Of a DNA stretch of 64,000 nt, positions 9,071 through 18,265 are shown piece by piece. The stretch is from contig JAGAJL010000017.1 in the NCBI GenBank assembly GCA_017626095.1, positions 38,426 through 102,425 on the forward strand, in the 5' to 3' direction. The notes under the pieces are model-generated. The model was not told where the DNA came from, made no database searches, and saw only the letters and a list, made by a program, of their open reading frames with translations. A program made the translations under genes and the position numbers. Source of the stretch: Lachnospiraceae bacterium. Its GTDB lineage: Bacteria > Bacillota > Clostridia > Lachnospirales > Lachnospiraceae. Positions within the stretch are counted from its first letter, which is position 1, and each line of letters begins with the position of its first letter.

Positions 9071-9538
9071 ATGTCAAAACGCGATACCTATGAAAGCCGT
9101 ACCGAAGCATTGCTTTTACCGATTATGGAAGCCAATCAATTTGAGCTGGTGGACGTGGAATATGTTAAAGAAGGAAGCAGCTGGTATTTACGGGCTTATA
9201 TTGACAAAGAAGGTGGAATTTCAATTGATGACTGTGAACTGGTCAGCAGAGCCTTATCCGATCTTTTGGATCAGGAAGATTTTATTGAAGAAGCTTATAT
9301 TTTGGAAGTCAGTTCTCCCGGTTTGTTAAGGCCGATTAAAAAAGATAAGGACTTTCAGAGAAATGTTGGAAAAGAGATTGAAGTTCACTTATTTAAAATG
9401 ATGGATAAGAAAAAAGAACTGATCGGTACTCTGATAGCATTTGATGCAGATACGCTGACCATTCAGACAGAAGAAAAAGAAATCAGGTTGAACCGAAAAG
9501 AAGCAGCGCTGATCAGACCTTATATAGAATTTGATTAA
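9071..9538 (+). CDS. rimP: Ribosome maturation factor RimP
   Basis: The protein is 155 aa. RimP helps assemble the 30S subunit. The start at ATG 9071 follows AGAGGTGAAT; the frame is open upstream to 9005 through the leader hairpin and was not used. The sequence shows the typical N-terminal segment (ELVDVEYVKEGSSWYLRAYID), DDCELVSRALSDLLD and the conserved YILEVSSPGLLRP motif, then a C-terminal SH3-like part. It is the first gene of the conserved rimP-nusA-rnpM-ylxQ-infB-rbfA operon, 28 bp before nusA. Confidence 0.96.
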   Translation: MSKRDTYESRTEALLLPIMEANQFELVDVEYVKEGSSWYLRAYIDKEGGISIDDCELVSRALSDLLDQEDFIEEAYILEVSSPGLLRPIKKDKDFQRNVGKEIEVHLFKMMDKKKELIGTLIAFDADTLTIQTEEKEIRLNRKEAALIRPYIEFD

Positions 9539-9566
9539 CATTTATTATCAGGAGGAAAAAGGAAAA

Positions 9567-10778
9567 ATGAACAAAGAATTATTATTGGCACTGGATATGT
9601 TGGAGAAGGAGAAAGAAATCAGTAAAGATGTTTTGTTTGATGCAATCGAAAATTCATTGATTACAGCCTGCAAAAATCATTTTGGTAAATCTGACAATAT
9701 TACCGTGGAAATGGATCGTGAAACCGGTGATTTCATGGTATGGGCCAACAAAGAGGTCGTTGAAAGCGAAGAAGATGTAGAAGATGATGTATTACAGATT
9801 CCTTTAGAAAAAGCGCTTGAATATGATAAAAAGGCAAAGGTCGGAGACACTGTTAAAATTGAAGTCAGAAGTAAAGAATTCAGCCGAATTGCCGCACAGA
9901 ATGCAAAAGGCGTGATTGTTCAGAAAATCCGCGAGGAAGAAAGAAACATTCTTTACAATCAGTATTTTGAAAAAGAAAAAGATGTGGTAACCGGTACATT
10001 CCAGAGATATCTCGGAAGAAATGTCAGCATCAATCTTGGTAAATGTGATGCCGTTTTGGATGAAAAGGAAATGGTTCCCGGTGAAACCTTTAAACAGGGC
10101 GAAAGAGTTAAGGTTTATGTGTTGGAAGTTCGCAATACTTCCAAAGGACCGCGCGTACTTGTCAGCCGTACACATCCCGAATTGGTGAAAAGACTGTTTG
10201 AAGAAGAAGTTGCAGAAATTGCAGATGGTACGGTTGAAATCAAGAGTATTGCAAGAGAAGCCGGAAGCAGAACAAAAATGGCAGTTTATTCCGAAAATCC
10301 CAATGTGGATCCGGTCGGTGCCTGTGTTGGTATGAACGGTGGCAGAGTAAATGCCATTGTTAATGAGCTTCGTGGTGAAAAAATTGATATTATCAACTGG
10401 GATGAAAACCCCGGTGTATTAATCCAGAATGCGTTGTCTCCTGCAAAAATTGTTGCGGTATTCGCAGATCCGGATGAGAAAACAGCTAAAGTCGTTGTTC
10501 CGGACCATCAGTTATCACTGGCAATCGGTAAAGAAGGACAGAATGCGCGTCTTGCAGCCAGACTTACCGGTTACAAGATTGATATCAAGAGTGAGACCCA
10601 GGCAAAGGATGCTCCCGGATTCCATTATGAAGATTACATCGATGATGAAGAGTATTATGAAGACGGTGAGTATGAAGGCGAATATGAAGATGGTGAATAT
10701 GAGAGCAGTGAATATGATGAAAATGCCGAATATTCAGAGGAATCAGAAGTAATAGAAAATTCAGAAACAGAGGAATAA
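9567..10778 (+). CDS. nusA: Transcription termination/antitermination factor NusA
   Basis: The protein is 403 aa from ATG 9567, which follows a strong AGGAGG; the upstream in-frame start at 9531 overlaps rimP. NusA binds RNA polymerase and RNA and controls pausing and termination. The N-terminal polymerase-binding domain begins LLALDMLEKEKEISKDVL; the S1 domain covers about 135-200 (VVTGTFQRYLGRNVSI); two KH domains follow (VDPVGACVGMNGGRVN and LSLAIGKEGQNARLAARL). The last 50 residues are a very acidic, Tyr-rich tail built from EYE-DGEYE-type repeats. Acidic extensions of this kind are variable between species. Confidence 0.97.
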   Translation: MNKELLLALDMLEKEKEISKDVLFDAIENSLITACKNHFGKSDNITVEMDRETGDFMVWANKEVVESEEDVEDDVLQIPLEKALEYDKKAKVGDTVKIEVRSKEFSRIAAQNAKGVIVQKIREEERNILYNQYFEKEKDVVTGTFQRYLGRNVSINLGKCDAVLDEKEMVPGETFKQGERVKVYVLEVRNTSKGPRVLVSRTHPELVKRLFEEEVAEIADGTVEIKSIAREAGSRTKMAVYSENPNVDPVGACVGMNGGRVNAIVNELRGEKIDIINWDENPGVLIQNALSPAKIVAVFADPDEKTAKVVVPDHQLSLAIGKEGQNARLAARLTGYKIDIKSETQAKDAPGFHYEDYIDDEEYYEDGEYEGEYEDGEYESSEYDENAEYSEESEVIENSETEE

Positions 10779-10786
10779 GTGGTTTT

Positions 10787-11056
10787 ATGGCAAAAAAAAT
10801 TCCGTTACGGCAGTGTGTCGGATGCGGTGAAATGAAAAGCAAAAAAGAAATGATGCGTGTGATAAAAACACCGGAAGATGAAATCCTACTGGATGTTACC
10901 GGAAAGCAGAACGGACGGGGCGCATATCTGTGTAAAAATGCAGATTGTCTTAAGGCTGCCCAAAAGTCGAAAGGATTGGAGCGTTCCTTAAAGCATGCCA
11001 TTTCCAAAGAAGTATATGACAACCTGTTAAAGGAGTTTGATAAGCTGAATGAGTAA
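10787..11056 (+). CDS. rnpM: RNase P modulator RnpM (YlxR family)
   Basis: The protein is 89 aa. It is a DUF448/YlxR protein with the motifs PLRQCVGCGEMKSKKEMMRV, GRGAYLC and C-terminal LERSLKHAI. The B. subtilis homologue binds and modulates RNase P RNA; that role is carried over from the family. It lies 8 bp after nusA and overlaps the next gene by 8 bp, the invariant context for this family. Confidence 0.93.
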   Translation: MAKKIPLRQCVGCGEMKSKKEMMRVIKTPEDEILLDVTGKQNGRGAYLCKNADCLKAAQKSKGLERSLKHAISKEVYDNLLKEFDKLNE

Positions 11057-11363
11057 ACCCGACAGAGTTTTGTCCATGATGTCTATTGCGGCAAAAGGAC
11101 GCAATTTGGTAAGCGGCGAGTTCGCGGTCGAAAAAGCGGTAAAGATGGGGATGGCCTATCTGGTCATTGTTGCAGAGGACGCATCGGATAATACGAAAAA
11201 GCAATTTAGAAATATGTGTGAATTTTATGAGGTTCCAATGGTCGTTTACGGAAATAAAGATGTTTTAGGCCATTTCATCGGAACACAGATGAGAGCGAAT
11301 GTTGCAATCACGGATGCCGGAATTGCAAAAAGCATCTTAAAATCGGTAAATAACGGCAAATGA
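11049..11363 (+). CDS. Ribosomal protein L7Ae-like YlxQ
   Basis: The protein is 104 aa. It belongs to the L7Ae/L30e kink-turn RNA-binding family, with MMSIAAKGRNLVSGEFAVEKAV at the N-terminus and the YLVIVAEDASDNTKKQF strand-helix. It overlaps rnpM by 8 bp and is followed by infB after 16 bp. The protein probably binds a k-turn RNA, but its exact partner is not clear from sequence. Confidence 0.92.
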   Translation: MSKPDRVLSMMSIAAKGRNLVSGEFAVEKAVKMGMAYLVIVAEDASDNTKKQFRNMCEFYEVPMVVYGNKDVLGHFIGTQMRANVAITDAGIAKSILKSVNNGK

Positions 11364-11379
11364 ATTTCGGAGGTAGAAT

Positions 11380-14247
11380 ATGGCGAAAATAAAAATACAT
11401 GAGCTTGCAAAAGAACTGGATGTATCCAGCAAAGAGGTAATAACATTTTTAAATGATAAAGGCATGGAAGTAAAGAGCCACATGAGCAGCATTGAAGATG
11501 ATGCGATTGCATTGGTGAAAAAGCAATTTGGAAAACAGGCTGAAAAACCGGCAGAGAAAAAGGAAGAAAAGCCGGAAGTAAAAGCAGAGGCTCCAAAGAC
11601 GGAAGAAACAAAAGCAGAAGCTCCAAAAGCCGAAGCTTCAAAGGCAGGAGCACCTAAGACAGATGCAAAACCGGAAGCTGCCAAAACCGGTGAAGCTCCA
11701 AAGAAAAAGAAAAATATTATTTTTGTTTCCAATATGCAGAACAGTTCCATGCAACAGCGCAATGGAAACCGTCCCCAGAATGGCGGAAATCGTCCGAATG
11801 GCGGTAACGGCAACAATGGACAGCGCCCCGGAAACGGAAAGCCGGTTATTCAACAGCAACAGCAGTACAGACCGTTGCCGAAACCGGTTATCAAACCTGC
11901 AGTCCTGCCGAGTTATGAAGAAGAATTCGGTGTACCGGAAAAAGCTCCTGTCGCAAAGCAACAGGAAAATAGAAAAGACGGTTTTAACCGTAACGATAAT
12001 CGGGATAATCGAGGCGGTAACAGAAATGATGGACGAAATGAAAACAGAGGCGATTTTAAAAACAACCGAAACGATGACAGAAGAGGAAATGGTCAAAATT
12101 ATGCCAAATCCGGAAACGGAGAAAGACGTCAGGGTGGTTATCATGAAAATCGCCAGGATAATCGAGGCGGGGATGGTTCTCGCGAAGCTAACCGCGATAA
12201 TAAGAGGCCTTTTGGCAATAATGAACGCCCTAACAGAGGAGATGGCAAACCGGGGAACAACAATTTCAGAAAGCCTTCTTCCGCAAATAAAGGCTTCGTT
12301 ACGGACGCTCCAATCAAAGAGCAGGAAAAACACCGAGATGAAGAAAAACGCCGTCAAAGCCAGGAAAGAGATAAACGTTCCAAAAAAGACCATCTTTACG
12401 AAGATGATGAAATGATGGGTCAAAAGGGCAAGATGAACAAACCCGGCAGATTTATCAAACCGGAAAAGAAAGTGGAGAAAAAAGAGGAAGAACAGATTAA
12501 AGTAATCGTTATTCCCGAAAACCTGACCATTAAGGATCTTGCCGATAAAATGAAAATCCAGCCTTCAACCATTGTGAAAAAGCTTTTCATGCAGGGACAG
12601 ATTGTTACGGTAAATCAGGAAATTTCTTATGAAACTGCAGAAGAAATTGCAATGGAATATGAAATCCTTTGTGAAAAGGAAGTAAAAGTTGATATTATCG
12701 AAGAGCTCTTAAAAGAAGAAGAGGAAGATGAAGCAACATTGACACAGAGACCTCCGGTTATCTGTGTTATGGGTCACGTTGACCATGGTAAAACTTCTCT
12801 TTTGGATGCTATTCGTAAAACCAATGTTACGGATAGAGAGGCCGGTGGTATTACACAGCATATCGGTGCGTATACGGTAACGGCAAATGGTCAGAAAATC
12901 ACGTTTTTGGATACACCCGGACATGAAGCATTTACAGCCATGCGTATGCGTGGTGCCAATTCGACGGATATTGCCGTATTGGTTGTAGCTGCCGATGACG
13001 GTGTTATGCCACAGACAATAGAGGCGATTAATCATGCCAAGGCTGCAGGTATTGAAATCATTGTTGCAGTCAATAAGATTGATAAGCCGAATGCCAATAT
13101 TGACAGGGTTAAACAGGAGCTGACAGAGTATGAATTGATTCCGGTTGATTGGGGCGGAAGCACAGAATTTGTTCCCGTGTCTGCAAAGAGTGGCGAAGGA
13201 ATTGCCGATTTGCTGGAGACCATTATATTAACCGCAGAAATTTTAGAGTTAAAGGCAAATCCCAATCGTAAAGCAAGAGGTCTTGTCATTGAGGCTGAGC
13301 TTGATAAAGGAAGAGGACCGGTTGCAACGGTTTTGGTACAGAAAGGTACGTTAAAAGTGGGAGATTTTATCTCTGCAGGAGCAGCTCACGGTAAAGTTCG
13401 TGCCATGATTGATGATAAGGGACGTCGTGTAAAAGAAGCTACACCTTCTACTCCGGTAGAAATCTTAGGTTTATCCGATGTTCCGAATGCAGGTGAAATT
13501 TTCATTGCACACAACAGCGATAAGGAAGCCAGAAACTTCGCAGAAACCTTTATTGCACAAAATAAAGAGAAAAAACTGGAAGAAACCAAGGCTAAAATGT
13601 CATTGGATGATTTATTTACCAAGATTCAGGAAGGTAATCTGAAAGAGTTGGATCTGATTATCAAAGCTGATGTTCAGGGGAGTGTGGAAGCTGTAAAACA
13701 GAGCTTGGTTAAGCTTTCCAATGAAGAGGTAGTTGTAAAATGTATTCATGGTGGTGTAGGTGCCATTAATGAATCGGACGTTTCCCTTGCTGCCGCATCC
13801 AGCGCGATTATTATCGGTTTCAACGTTCGTCCGGATGTAATGGCAAAGGCAACCGCGGAACGAGAAGGTGTCGATGTCCGTCTGTATAAAGTTATTTATC
13901 AGGCAATCGAAGATGTGGAAGCTGCTATGAAGGGAATGTTAGATCCTGTCTATGAAGAACAGGTTATCGGTCATGCTGAAGTGCGTCAGCTCTTCAAGGC
14001 ATCTGCAGTTGGTAACATTGCCGGTTCTTATATACTGGACGGTAGATTTGACAGAGGATGTAAGGTTCGTATCTCACGTGGAGAGGAGCAGATTTACGAA
14101 GGAGAACTGGCCAGCTTAAAACGTTTTAAAGATGACGTAAAAGAAGTTAAAGCAGGCTTTGAGTGCGGTCTTGTATTTGAAGGTTTTGATCAGATGCAGG
14201 AAGGTGACATTGTAGAAGCATATATTATGGTAGAGGTTCCCAGATAG
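11380..14247 (+). CDS. infB: Translation initiation factor IF-2
   Basis: The protein is 955 aa. It is the GTPase that brings fMet-tRNA to the 30S subunit. An N-terminal IF2_N helix domain ([19 protein letters not shown]) is followed by a KAEAPK-type Ala/Lys/Glu segment (about 50-110), then an unusually long Asn/Arg/Gly-rich disordered stretch (about 125-320), and a second IF2_N domain near 380. The G domain starts near 465 with [18 protein letters not shown] and NKID follow, then domains II-IV. The start follows CGGAGGTAGAAT. The disordered linker is much richer in N, R and G than that of Bacillus IF-2. Confidence 0.97.
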   Translation: MAKIKIHELAKELDVSSKEVITFLNDKGMEVKSHMSSIEDDAIALVKKQFGKQAEKPAEKKEEKPEVKAEAPKTEETKAEAPKAEASKAGAPKTDAKPEAAKTGEAPKKKKNIIFVSNMQNSSMQQRNGNRPQNGGNRPNGGNGNNGQRPGNGKPVIQQQQQYRPLPKPVIKPAVLPSYEEEFGVPEKAPVAKQQENRKDGFNRNDNRDNRGGNRNDGRNENRGDFKNNRNDDRRGNGQNYAKSGNGERRQGGYHENRQDNRGGDGSREANRDNKRPFGNNERPNRGDGKPGNNNFRKPSSANKGFVTDAPIKEQEKHRDEEKRRQSQERDKRSKKDHLYEDDEMMGQKGKMNKPGRFIKPEKKVEKKEEEQIKVIVIPENLTIKDLADKMKIQPSTIVKKLFMQGQIVTVNQEISYETAEEIAMEYEILCEKEVKVDIIEELLKEEEEDEATLTQRPPVICVMGHVDHGKTSLLDAIRKTNVTDREAGGITQHIGAYTVTANGQKITFLDTPGHEAFTAMRMRGANSTDIAVLVVAADDGVMPQTIEAINHAKAAGIEIIVAVNKIDKPNANIDRVKQELTEYELIPVDWGGSTEFVPVSAKSGEGIADLLETIILTAEILELKANPNRKARGLVIEAELDKGRGPVATVLVQKGTLKVGDFISAGAAHGKVRAMIDDKGRRVKEATPSTPVEILGLSDVPNAGEIFIAHNSDKEARNFAETFIAQNKEKKLEETKAKMSLDDLFTKIQEGNLKELDLIIKADVQGSVEAVKQSLVKLSNEEVVVKCIHGGVGAINESDVSLAAASSAIIIGFNVRPDVMAKATAEREGVDVRLYKVIYQAIEDVEAAMKGMLDPVYEEQVIGHAEVRQLFKASAVGNIAGSYILDGRFDRGCKVRISRGEEQIYEGELASLKRFKDDVKEVKAGFECGLVFEGFDQMQEGDIVEAYIMVEVPR

Positions 14248-14248
14248 T

Positions 14249-14605
14249 ATGAAAAAAAACAGTATTAAAAATACTCGTATCAATAATGAAGTTCAGAGAG
14301 TACTTGCAAACATTATCAGAGGTGAAATCAAAGATCCGCGTATTTCACCCCTGACAAGTGTTGTTGCGGTTAACGTTGCGCCGGATTTAAAGACGGCAAA
14401 GGTCTGGATTTCCACATTGGGTGACGAGAAAGCGCAGGCAGATACGTTAGCAGGATTAAAAAGTGCCGAAGGTTATATTAAAAACTGTCTTGCAAAAGAA
14501 ATCAATTTAAGAAATACACCACAGTTACATTTTGTCATGGATCAGTCCATTGCCTATGGTGTGGATATGACAAAGAAAATTGATGAGGTAAATAAAAACT
14601 TATGA
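14249..14605 (+). CDS. rbfA: Ribosome-binding factor A
   Basis: The protein is 118 aa. RbfA binds the 30S subunit and matures the 16S 5' end. The KH-like fold signature is present (NNEVQRVLANIIRGEIKDPRI, VAVNVAPDLKTAKVWIS, and LHFVMDQSIAYG). It starts one base after the infB stop and overlaps nrnA by 4 bp (ATGA). Confidence 0.95.
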   Translation: MKKNSIKNTRINNEVQRVLANIIRGEIKDPRISPLTSVVAVNVAPDLKTAKVWISTLGDEKAQADTLAGLKSAEGYIKNCLAKEINLRNTPQLHFVMDQSIAYGVDMTKKIDEVNKNL

Positions 14606-15564
14606 TCAATTTATTGGAATTATGCAAAAATGCAGATGCCATTGGTATCAGTGGACATATTCGTCCGGATGGGGATTGTGTCGGCTCTACCATGGCACTT
14701 TGGCAGTTTTTAAAAAACGCCTATCCCGATAAGCAGATTCATGTCCGTATTGAAGAGGTTCCCGAAGCATATGCTTTTATTAAGGGAGTCTCTGATATTG
14801 TGACAAAAAAGGACGGACAGCATTACGATGTCTTTATTGTTGCGGATTCTGTTCCTGAAAAAGACAGAATTGGTGATGCCTATCCTTATTTTGCGGATGC
14901 AGATTTAAAAATTAATATTGATCATCATATCACGAATGAAGGAATTGGTGATGCTTGTTATATCGATGCAAAAGCAAGTTCGGCAAGTGAACTTGTGGCG
15001 GATTTAATCCGATATGCAGATCCGGATAATTCTTTTATGGACATCAATATTGCTGAGACATTGTATTTTGGTATTATTCAGGACAGCGGCGTTTTTCAGT
15101 ATTCCAATACATCACCGAAAACTTTGGAAATTGCGGCATGGCTGATTGGCTACGGATTTGATTTTCCAAAGCTGATTGAAAAGACGTTTTATGAAAAAAC
15201 ATATGCACAGTCAAAGCTGTTGGGATATGTACTTCAAAATTGCGAGCTTTCTTTAGATGGCCAGGTTTGTTTCATGGTTGTAACGATGGAAGATATGAAT
15301 CGTTTACAAGTAGATGCAAAGGATTTTGAAGGTATTGTCAGCCAGATGCGGTACGTCAAAGGTGTTGATGTTGCTATTTTGCTAAGAGAAAATGAGAATG
15401 GTACTTTTAAAGGAAGTCTACGTAGCAAGGAATATGTTGATGTTTCAGCAGTTTGTTCTGCTTTTGGCGGCGGCGGACATATAAGAGCTGCCGGATGTAC
15501 GATGTCAGGAGATAAAAATTCTATGATTCATAATCTGCTGACCGAAATAAAAAAGCAAATTTAA
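14602..15564 (+). CDS. nrnA: DHH-family oligoribonuclease/pAp phosphatase (NrnA type)
   Basis: The protein is 320 aa. It is a DHH/DHHA1 phosphoesterase. Metal motifs visible are HIRPDGDCVGS (about residue 20), FIVADSVPE, NIDHHITN (the DHH motif, near 112) and the C-terminal substrate motif FGGGGHIRAAG. In Firmicutes this enzyme degrades short RNAs and 3'-phosphoadenosine 5'-phosphate. ATGA overlap with rbfA indicates co-translation. It is the last gene before a terminator. Confidence 0.93.
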   Translation: MINLLELCKNADAIGISGHIRPDGDCVGSTMALWQFLKNAYPDKQIHVRIEEVPEAYAFIKGVSDIVTKKDGQHYDVFIVADSVPEKDRIGDAYPYFADADLKINIDHHITNEGIGDACYIDAKASSASELVADLIRYADPDNSFMDINIAETLYFGIIQDSGVFQYSNTSPKTLEIAAWLIGYGFDFPKLIEKTFYEKTYAQSKLLGYVLQNCELSLDGQVCFMVVTMEDMNRLQVDAKDFEGIVSQMRYVKGVDVAILLRENENGTFKGSLRSKEYVDVSAVCSAFGGGGHIRAAGCTMSGDKNSMIHNLLTEIKKQI

Positions 15565-15584
15565 GATACAACTAAAAATTTAAC

Positions 15585-15612
15585 AAAGGGTCGCTTAAAA
15601 CCGACCCTTTCT
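15585..15612 (+). terminator. Rho-independent terminator after nrnA
   Basis: AAAGGGTCG, loop, CGACCCTTT followed by CTTTAT. It ends the rimP-nrnA operon. Confidence 0.85.
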
Positions 15613-15647
15613 TTATAAAAAGGGATGCTGGTCCATTTTTATCATTT

Positions 15648-15798
15648 TGTGCATCAGAGAAATTTATATATTCTACTAACAGACTGTATGACAACGTCAG
15701 CACTTAATGAGCAATTTATTGCGAATTTAGTACTGTTACGTTGTCATCCAAGTGAGAACGCGTCTGTGAGTAGAATATATAAATTTCTCAGATGCACA
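15648..15798. repeat. 151-bp near-perfect palindrome (MITE-like)
   Basis: The left arm TGTGCATC-A-GAGAAATTTATATATTC... and the right arm ...GAATATATAAATTTCTC-A-GATGCACA are inverse complements over about 30 bp. Pairing continues inward (ACAGAC near 15678, ATGACAACGT at 15687 with ACGTTGTCAT at 15739, and CAGCAC with GTACTG). The whole element folds into one hairpin. It lies between the nrnA terminator and the next gene. No transposase is present, so it would be a non-autonomous element. Its sequence is unrelated to the palindrome at 1629. Confidence 0.75.
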
Positions 15799-15827
15799 CA
15801 ATTGGCAAAGAACACAATTGGCAAAGA
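15796..15827 (+). repeat. 16-bp tandem duplication
   Basis: ACACAATTGGCAAAGA occurs twice head to tail, at the right edge of the palindrome at 15648-15798 and just before the ribosome site of the next gene. Confidence 0.8.
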
Positions 15828-15853
15828 AAAATGAAAAATACAGGAGAAAAAAG

Positions 15854-16264
15854 ATGTTAAAAGACGAAATTGGTAAATACTATTTTGACGGAAATTATAA
15901 TTGTGCGGAAACTATCATCCGTGCGGGAAATGATTACTATCATCTTGGTCTGCATGATGAAGATATGAAAATGTTGGGCGTTTTCGGAGCCGGTATCCAG
16001 TGTGGTAATACCTGTGGTGCTATTTTGAGTGCTGCCTCCATTTTATCTATGAAATATATTGAGAAGAATGCTCATGAAAGTGAGGATATCAGACCGGTTA
16101 CGGTCCTGCTTATGAAGAAATTTCAAGAAAAATATGGTTCCCATTTGTGTAAGGATATTAAACCGCAGTCATTTAGCAAAGAAAATCGTTGTTTAAATAC
16201 TGTAGAAACAGCATGTGAGATTTTAGAACAGACAATTTCAGAATATGAAGCTTCAAAATCATAG
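15854..16264 (+). CDS. C_GCAxxG_C_C family protein
   Basis: The protein is 136 aa from ATG 15854, preceded by CAGGAGAAAAA; the frame is open upstream to 15818 through the tandem repeat, without a ribosome site. The sequence shows the family Cys pattern: NYNCAET near residue 17, then FGAGIQCGNTCGAI (the GCAxxG-like segment), and later C residues in HLCKDI and NRCLNTV. The family is widespread in anaerobes and is thought to be redox-related or metal-binding; its reaction is not established. It precedes truB by 17 bp. Confidence 0.8.
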   Translation: MLKDEIGKYYFDGNYNCAETIIRAGNDYYHLGLHDEDMKMLGVFGAGIQCGNTCGAILSAASILSMKYIEKNAHESEDIRPVTVLLMKKFQEKYGSHLCKDIKPQSFSKENRCLNTVETACEILEQTISEYEASKS

Positions 16265-16281
16265 GCAGACAGAGAGAAACG

Positions 16282-17193
16282 ATGATCAATGGAATTGTAA
16301 TTATCAATAAAGAAAAAGGTTATACCAGTCATGATGTATGTGCAAAGGTCCGTGGGATTCTACGCCAGAAAAAAGTCGGTCATACCGGCACACTCGACCC
16401 GGATGCAACAGGCGTTTTGCCGGTTTGTCTGGGCAATGCAACCAAGCTTTGTGATGTTTTAACGGACAAGACCAAGGAATATGTTGCAACGCTTCTGTTA
16501 GGGACGGTTACGGATACGCTGGATATCGGAGGAGTGGTTCTTTCTCAAAATCCGGTATTGGTGTCCGAGGAAGAAGTAAGAGAGGCTGTTTTGCCTTTTT
16601 TGGGGAAATCCATGCAGATTCCGCCTATGTATTCGGCTTTAAAGCAAAACGGGAAAAAATTGTACGAGTTGGCCAGAGCAGGAATTGAAGTCGAACGCCA
16701 ACCCAGACCGATAGAAATATTTGAAATAGAAATATTGGACATAAATCTTCCAAGAGTTGAGATTCGGATTTTGTGTTCGAAGGGAACCTATATTCGTTCG
16801 CTTTGTGATGATATCGGAAAAAAACTTGGCTGTGGTGCATGTATGGAAAATTTACAGCGTACCAGAGTGGAAAATTTCTATTTAAAAGATGCTTGTCTGT
16901 TACAGGAATTGGAACAGCTTAAAAAAGAAGACAGACTTTGTGAAGTGATCATTCCGGTGGACCGGGTTTTCAATGATCTATGCAAGGCTACGATAAAGTC
17001 TGAATTCAATAGAATTCTGGAAAATGGAAATACCTGCACCAAAGAGATGTTGTTATCGGAATGGGATCTGAATCTGTTAAGAAACGGGCAGCGAATTCTC
17101 GCATATCACAGCAATGGTGAATTCTACGGAATATATGAATATTTTGAAGGGGAAAATATTCTGAAACCATATAAAATGTTTATACCCGGATAG
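16282..17193 (+). CDS. truB: tRNA pseudouridine-55 synthase
   Basis: The protein is 303 aa. It makes pseudouridine at position 55 in the T loop of tRNAs. The start is MINGIVIINKEKGYTSHDV; the catalytic motif is GHTGTLDPDATGVLPVCLG (the Asp of LDPDA is the nucleophile). PPMYSALKQNGKKLYELAR and YIRSLCDDIG are also typical. ribF follows by 12 bp, the usual neighbour. Confidence 0.96.
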   Translation: MINGIVIINKEKGYTSHDVCAKVRGILRQKKVGHTGTLDPDATGVLPVCLGNATKLCDVLTDKTKEYVATLLLGTVTDTLDIGGVVLSQNPVLVSEEEVREAVLPFLGKSMQIPPMYSALKQNGKKLYELARAGIEVERQPRPIEIFEIEILDINLPRVEIRILCSKGTYIRSLCDDIGKKLGCGACMENLQRTRVENFYLKDACLLQELEQLKKEDRLCEVIIPVDRVFNDLCKATIKSEFNRILENGNTCTKEMLLSEWDLNLLRNGQRILAYHSNGEFYGIYEYFEGENILKPYKMFIPG

Positions 17194-17205
17194 AGGAGAA
17201 ATATT

Positions 17206-18126
17206 TTGCAAATTATTGAGCAGACTACAGAATTTCATATAGAGGAGCCGACTGCTATTGCCATTGGAAAATTTGACGGCATCCATCGTGGTCATAAGGA
17301 AATCTTTTCCAATCTTTTTCAGGCAAAAAAAGAGGGGTTAAAGACGGCGGTTTTTACATTTGATCCTTCGCCGGAATCTTTTTTTTGTAAAAAGCAGATA
17401 CCGGAACTGACAACACGTGAAGAAAAGAGAAAATTGTTTGAAAATATGCAGATTGATTATCTGGTGGAATATCCTTTTGCACAGGCTACGGCGGATGTTT
17501 TACCAAGAGATTATGTGACGGACTTTTTGTTGCATAAAATGAATGGAAAACGAATTGTCGCCGGAACCGATGTCTCCTTTGGAAAAGGTGGAAAAGGTGA
17601 TGCGTCTTTATTAAGAGCTATGGAGAAGGAGTATCATTTCCAACTTGTGATTATTGATAAAATACTCAGGGGGCAGAAGGAAATCAGTTCTTCGTATGTG
17701 CGAGAGGAAGTTGCAAAAGGCAATATGGAGCTTGTGGAAGAATTGCTGGGGACACCATATTTTATAAGCGGAATCGTGGAAGAAGGCAAAAAGCTTGGAC
17801 GGACTTTGGGCATCCCGACTGCGAATATTTATCCTTCCAGTGAAAAACTATTACCTCCCAACGGGGTCTATTTTTGTAATGTTCTTTGTGATGGAGTAAA
17901 ATACCACGGAGTTACCAATATCGGATGCCGACCGACAGTACAAGATGGAAATCGAATGAGTGTAGAGACCTATCTGCTGGATTTTGATGATGATTTGTAC
18001 GGCAGGGAGCTTTTGGTCGAATTGTTACATTTTTCCCGCAAAGAAGAGAGGTTTGAATCAGTCCGTGAATTAAGTCTTTATATTAAAAATGATATTTGTC
18101 TGGCAAGGGACTTTTTTGAAAAATGA
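17206..18126 (+). CDS. ribF: Bifunctional riboflavin kinase / FAD synthetase
   Basis: The protein is 306 aa. It makes FMN and FAD. The start is TTG 17206, supported by AGAGGAGAAATATT just before it. The N-terminal adenylyltransferase part has IAIGKFDGIHRGHKEI (the HxGH-like nucleotide site) and VFTFDPSPESFF; the C-terminal kinase part has GKKLGRTLGIPTANIYP and LLPPNGVYFC. Both halves appear intact. Confidence 0.95.
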   Translation: MQIIEQTTEFHIEEPTAIAIGKFDGIHRGHKEIFSNLFQAKKEGLKTAVFTFDPSPESFFCKKQIPELTTREEKRKLFENMQIDYLVEYPFAQATADVLPRDYVTDFLLHKMNGKRIVAGTDVSFGKGGKGDASLLRAMEKEYHFQLVIIDKILRGQKEISSSYVREEVAKGNMELVEELLGTPYFISGIVEEGKKLGRTLGIPTANIYPSSEKLLPPNGVYFCNVLCDGVKYHGVTNIGCRPTVQDGNRMSVETYLLDFDDDLYGRELLVELLHFSRKEERFESVRELSLYIKNDICLARDFFEK

Positions 18127-18265
18127 ATTTCGAATAAATTGATTAATAAAAATTCATCAGATATATGACAAAAAATTTAGCAAAATTTAAAAATAAATGT
18201 TGTATCTTGTTTTTACATACTTTATTATTTATTTGTAAAACTCTTGTAAGGAAAAGGTAAAATAT

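Noticed and set aside
11638-12423. Overlapping frames of about 250 codons on both strands in infB
   Set aside because: They come from the low-complexity N/R/G-rich linker; composition is skewed and the infB frame is certain.
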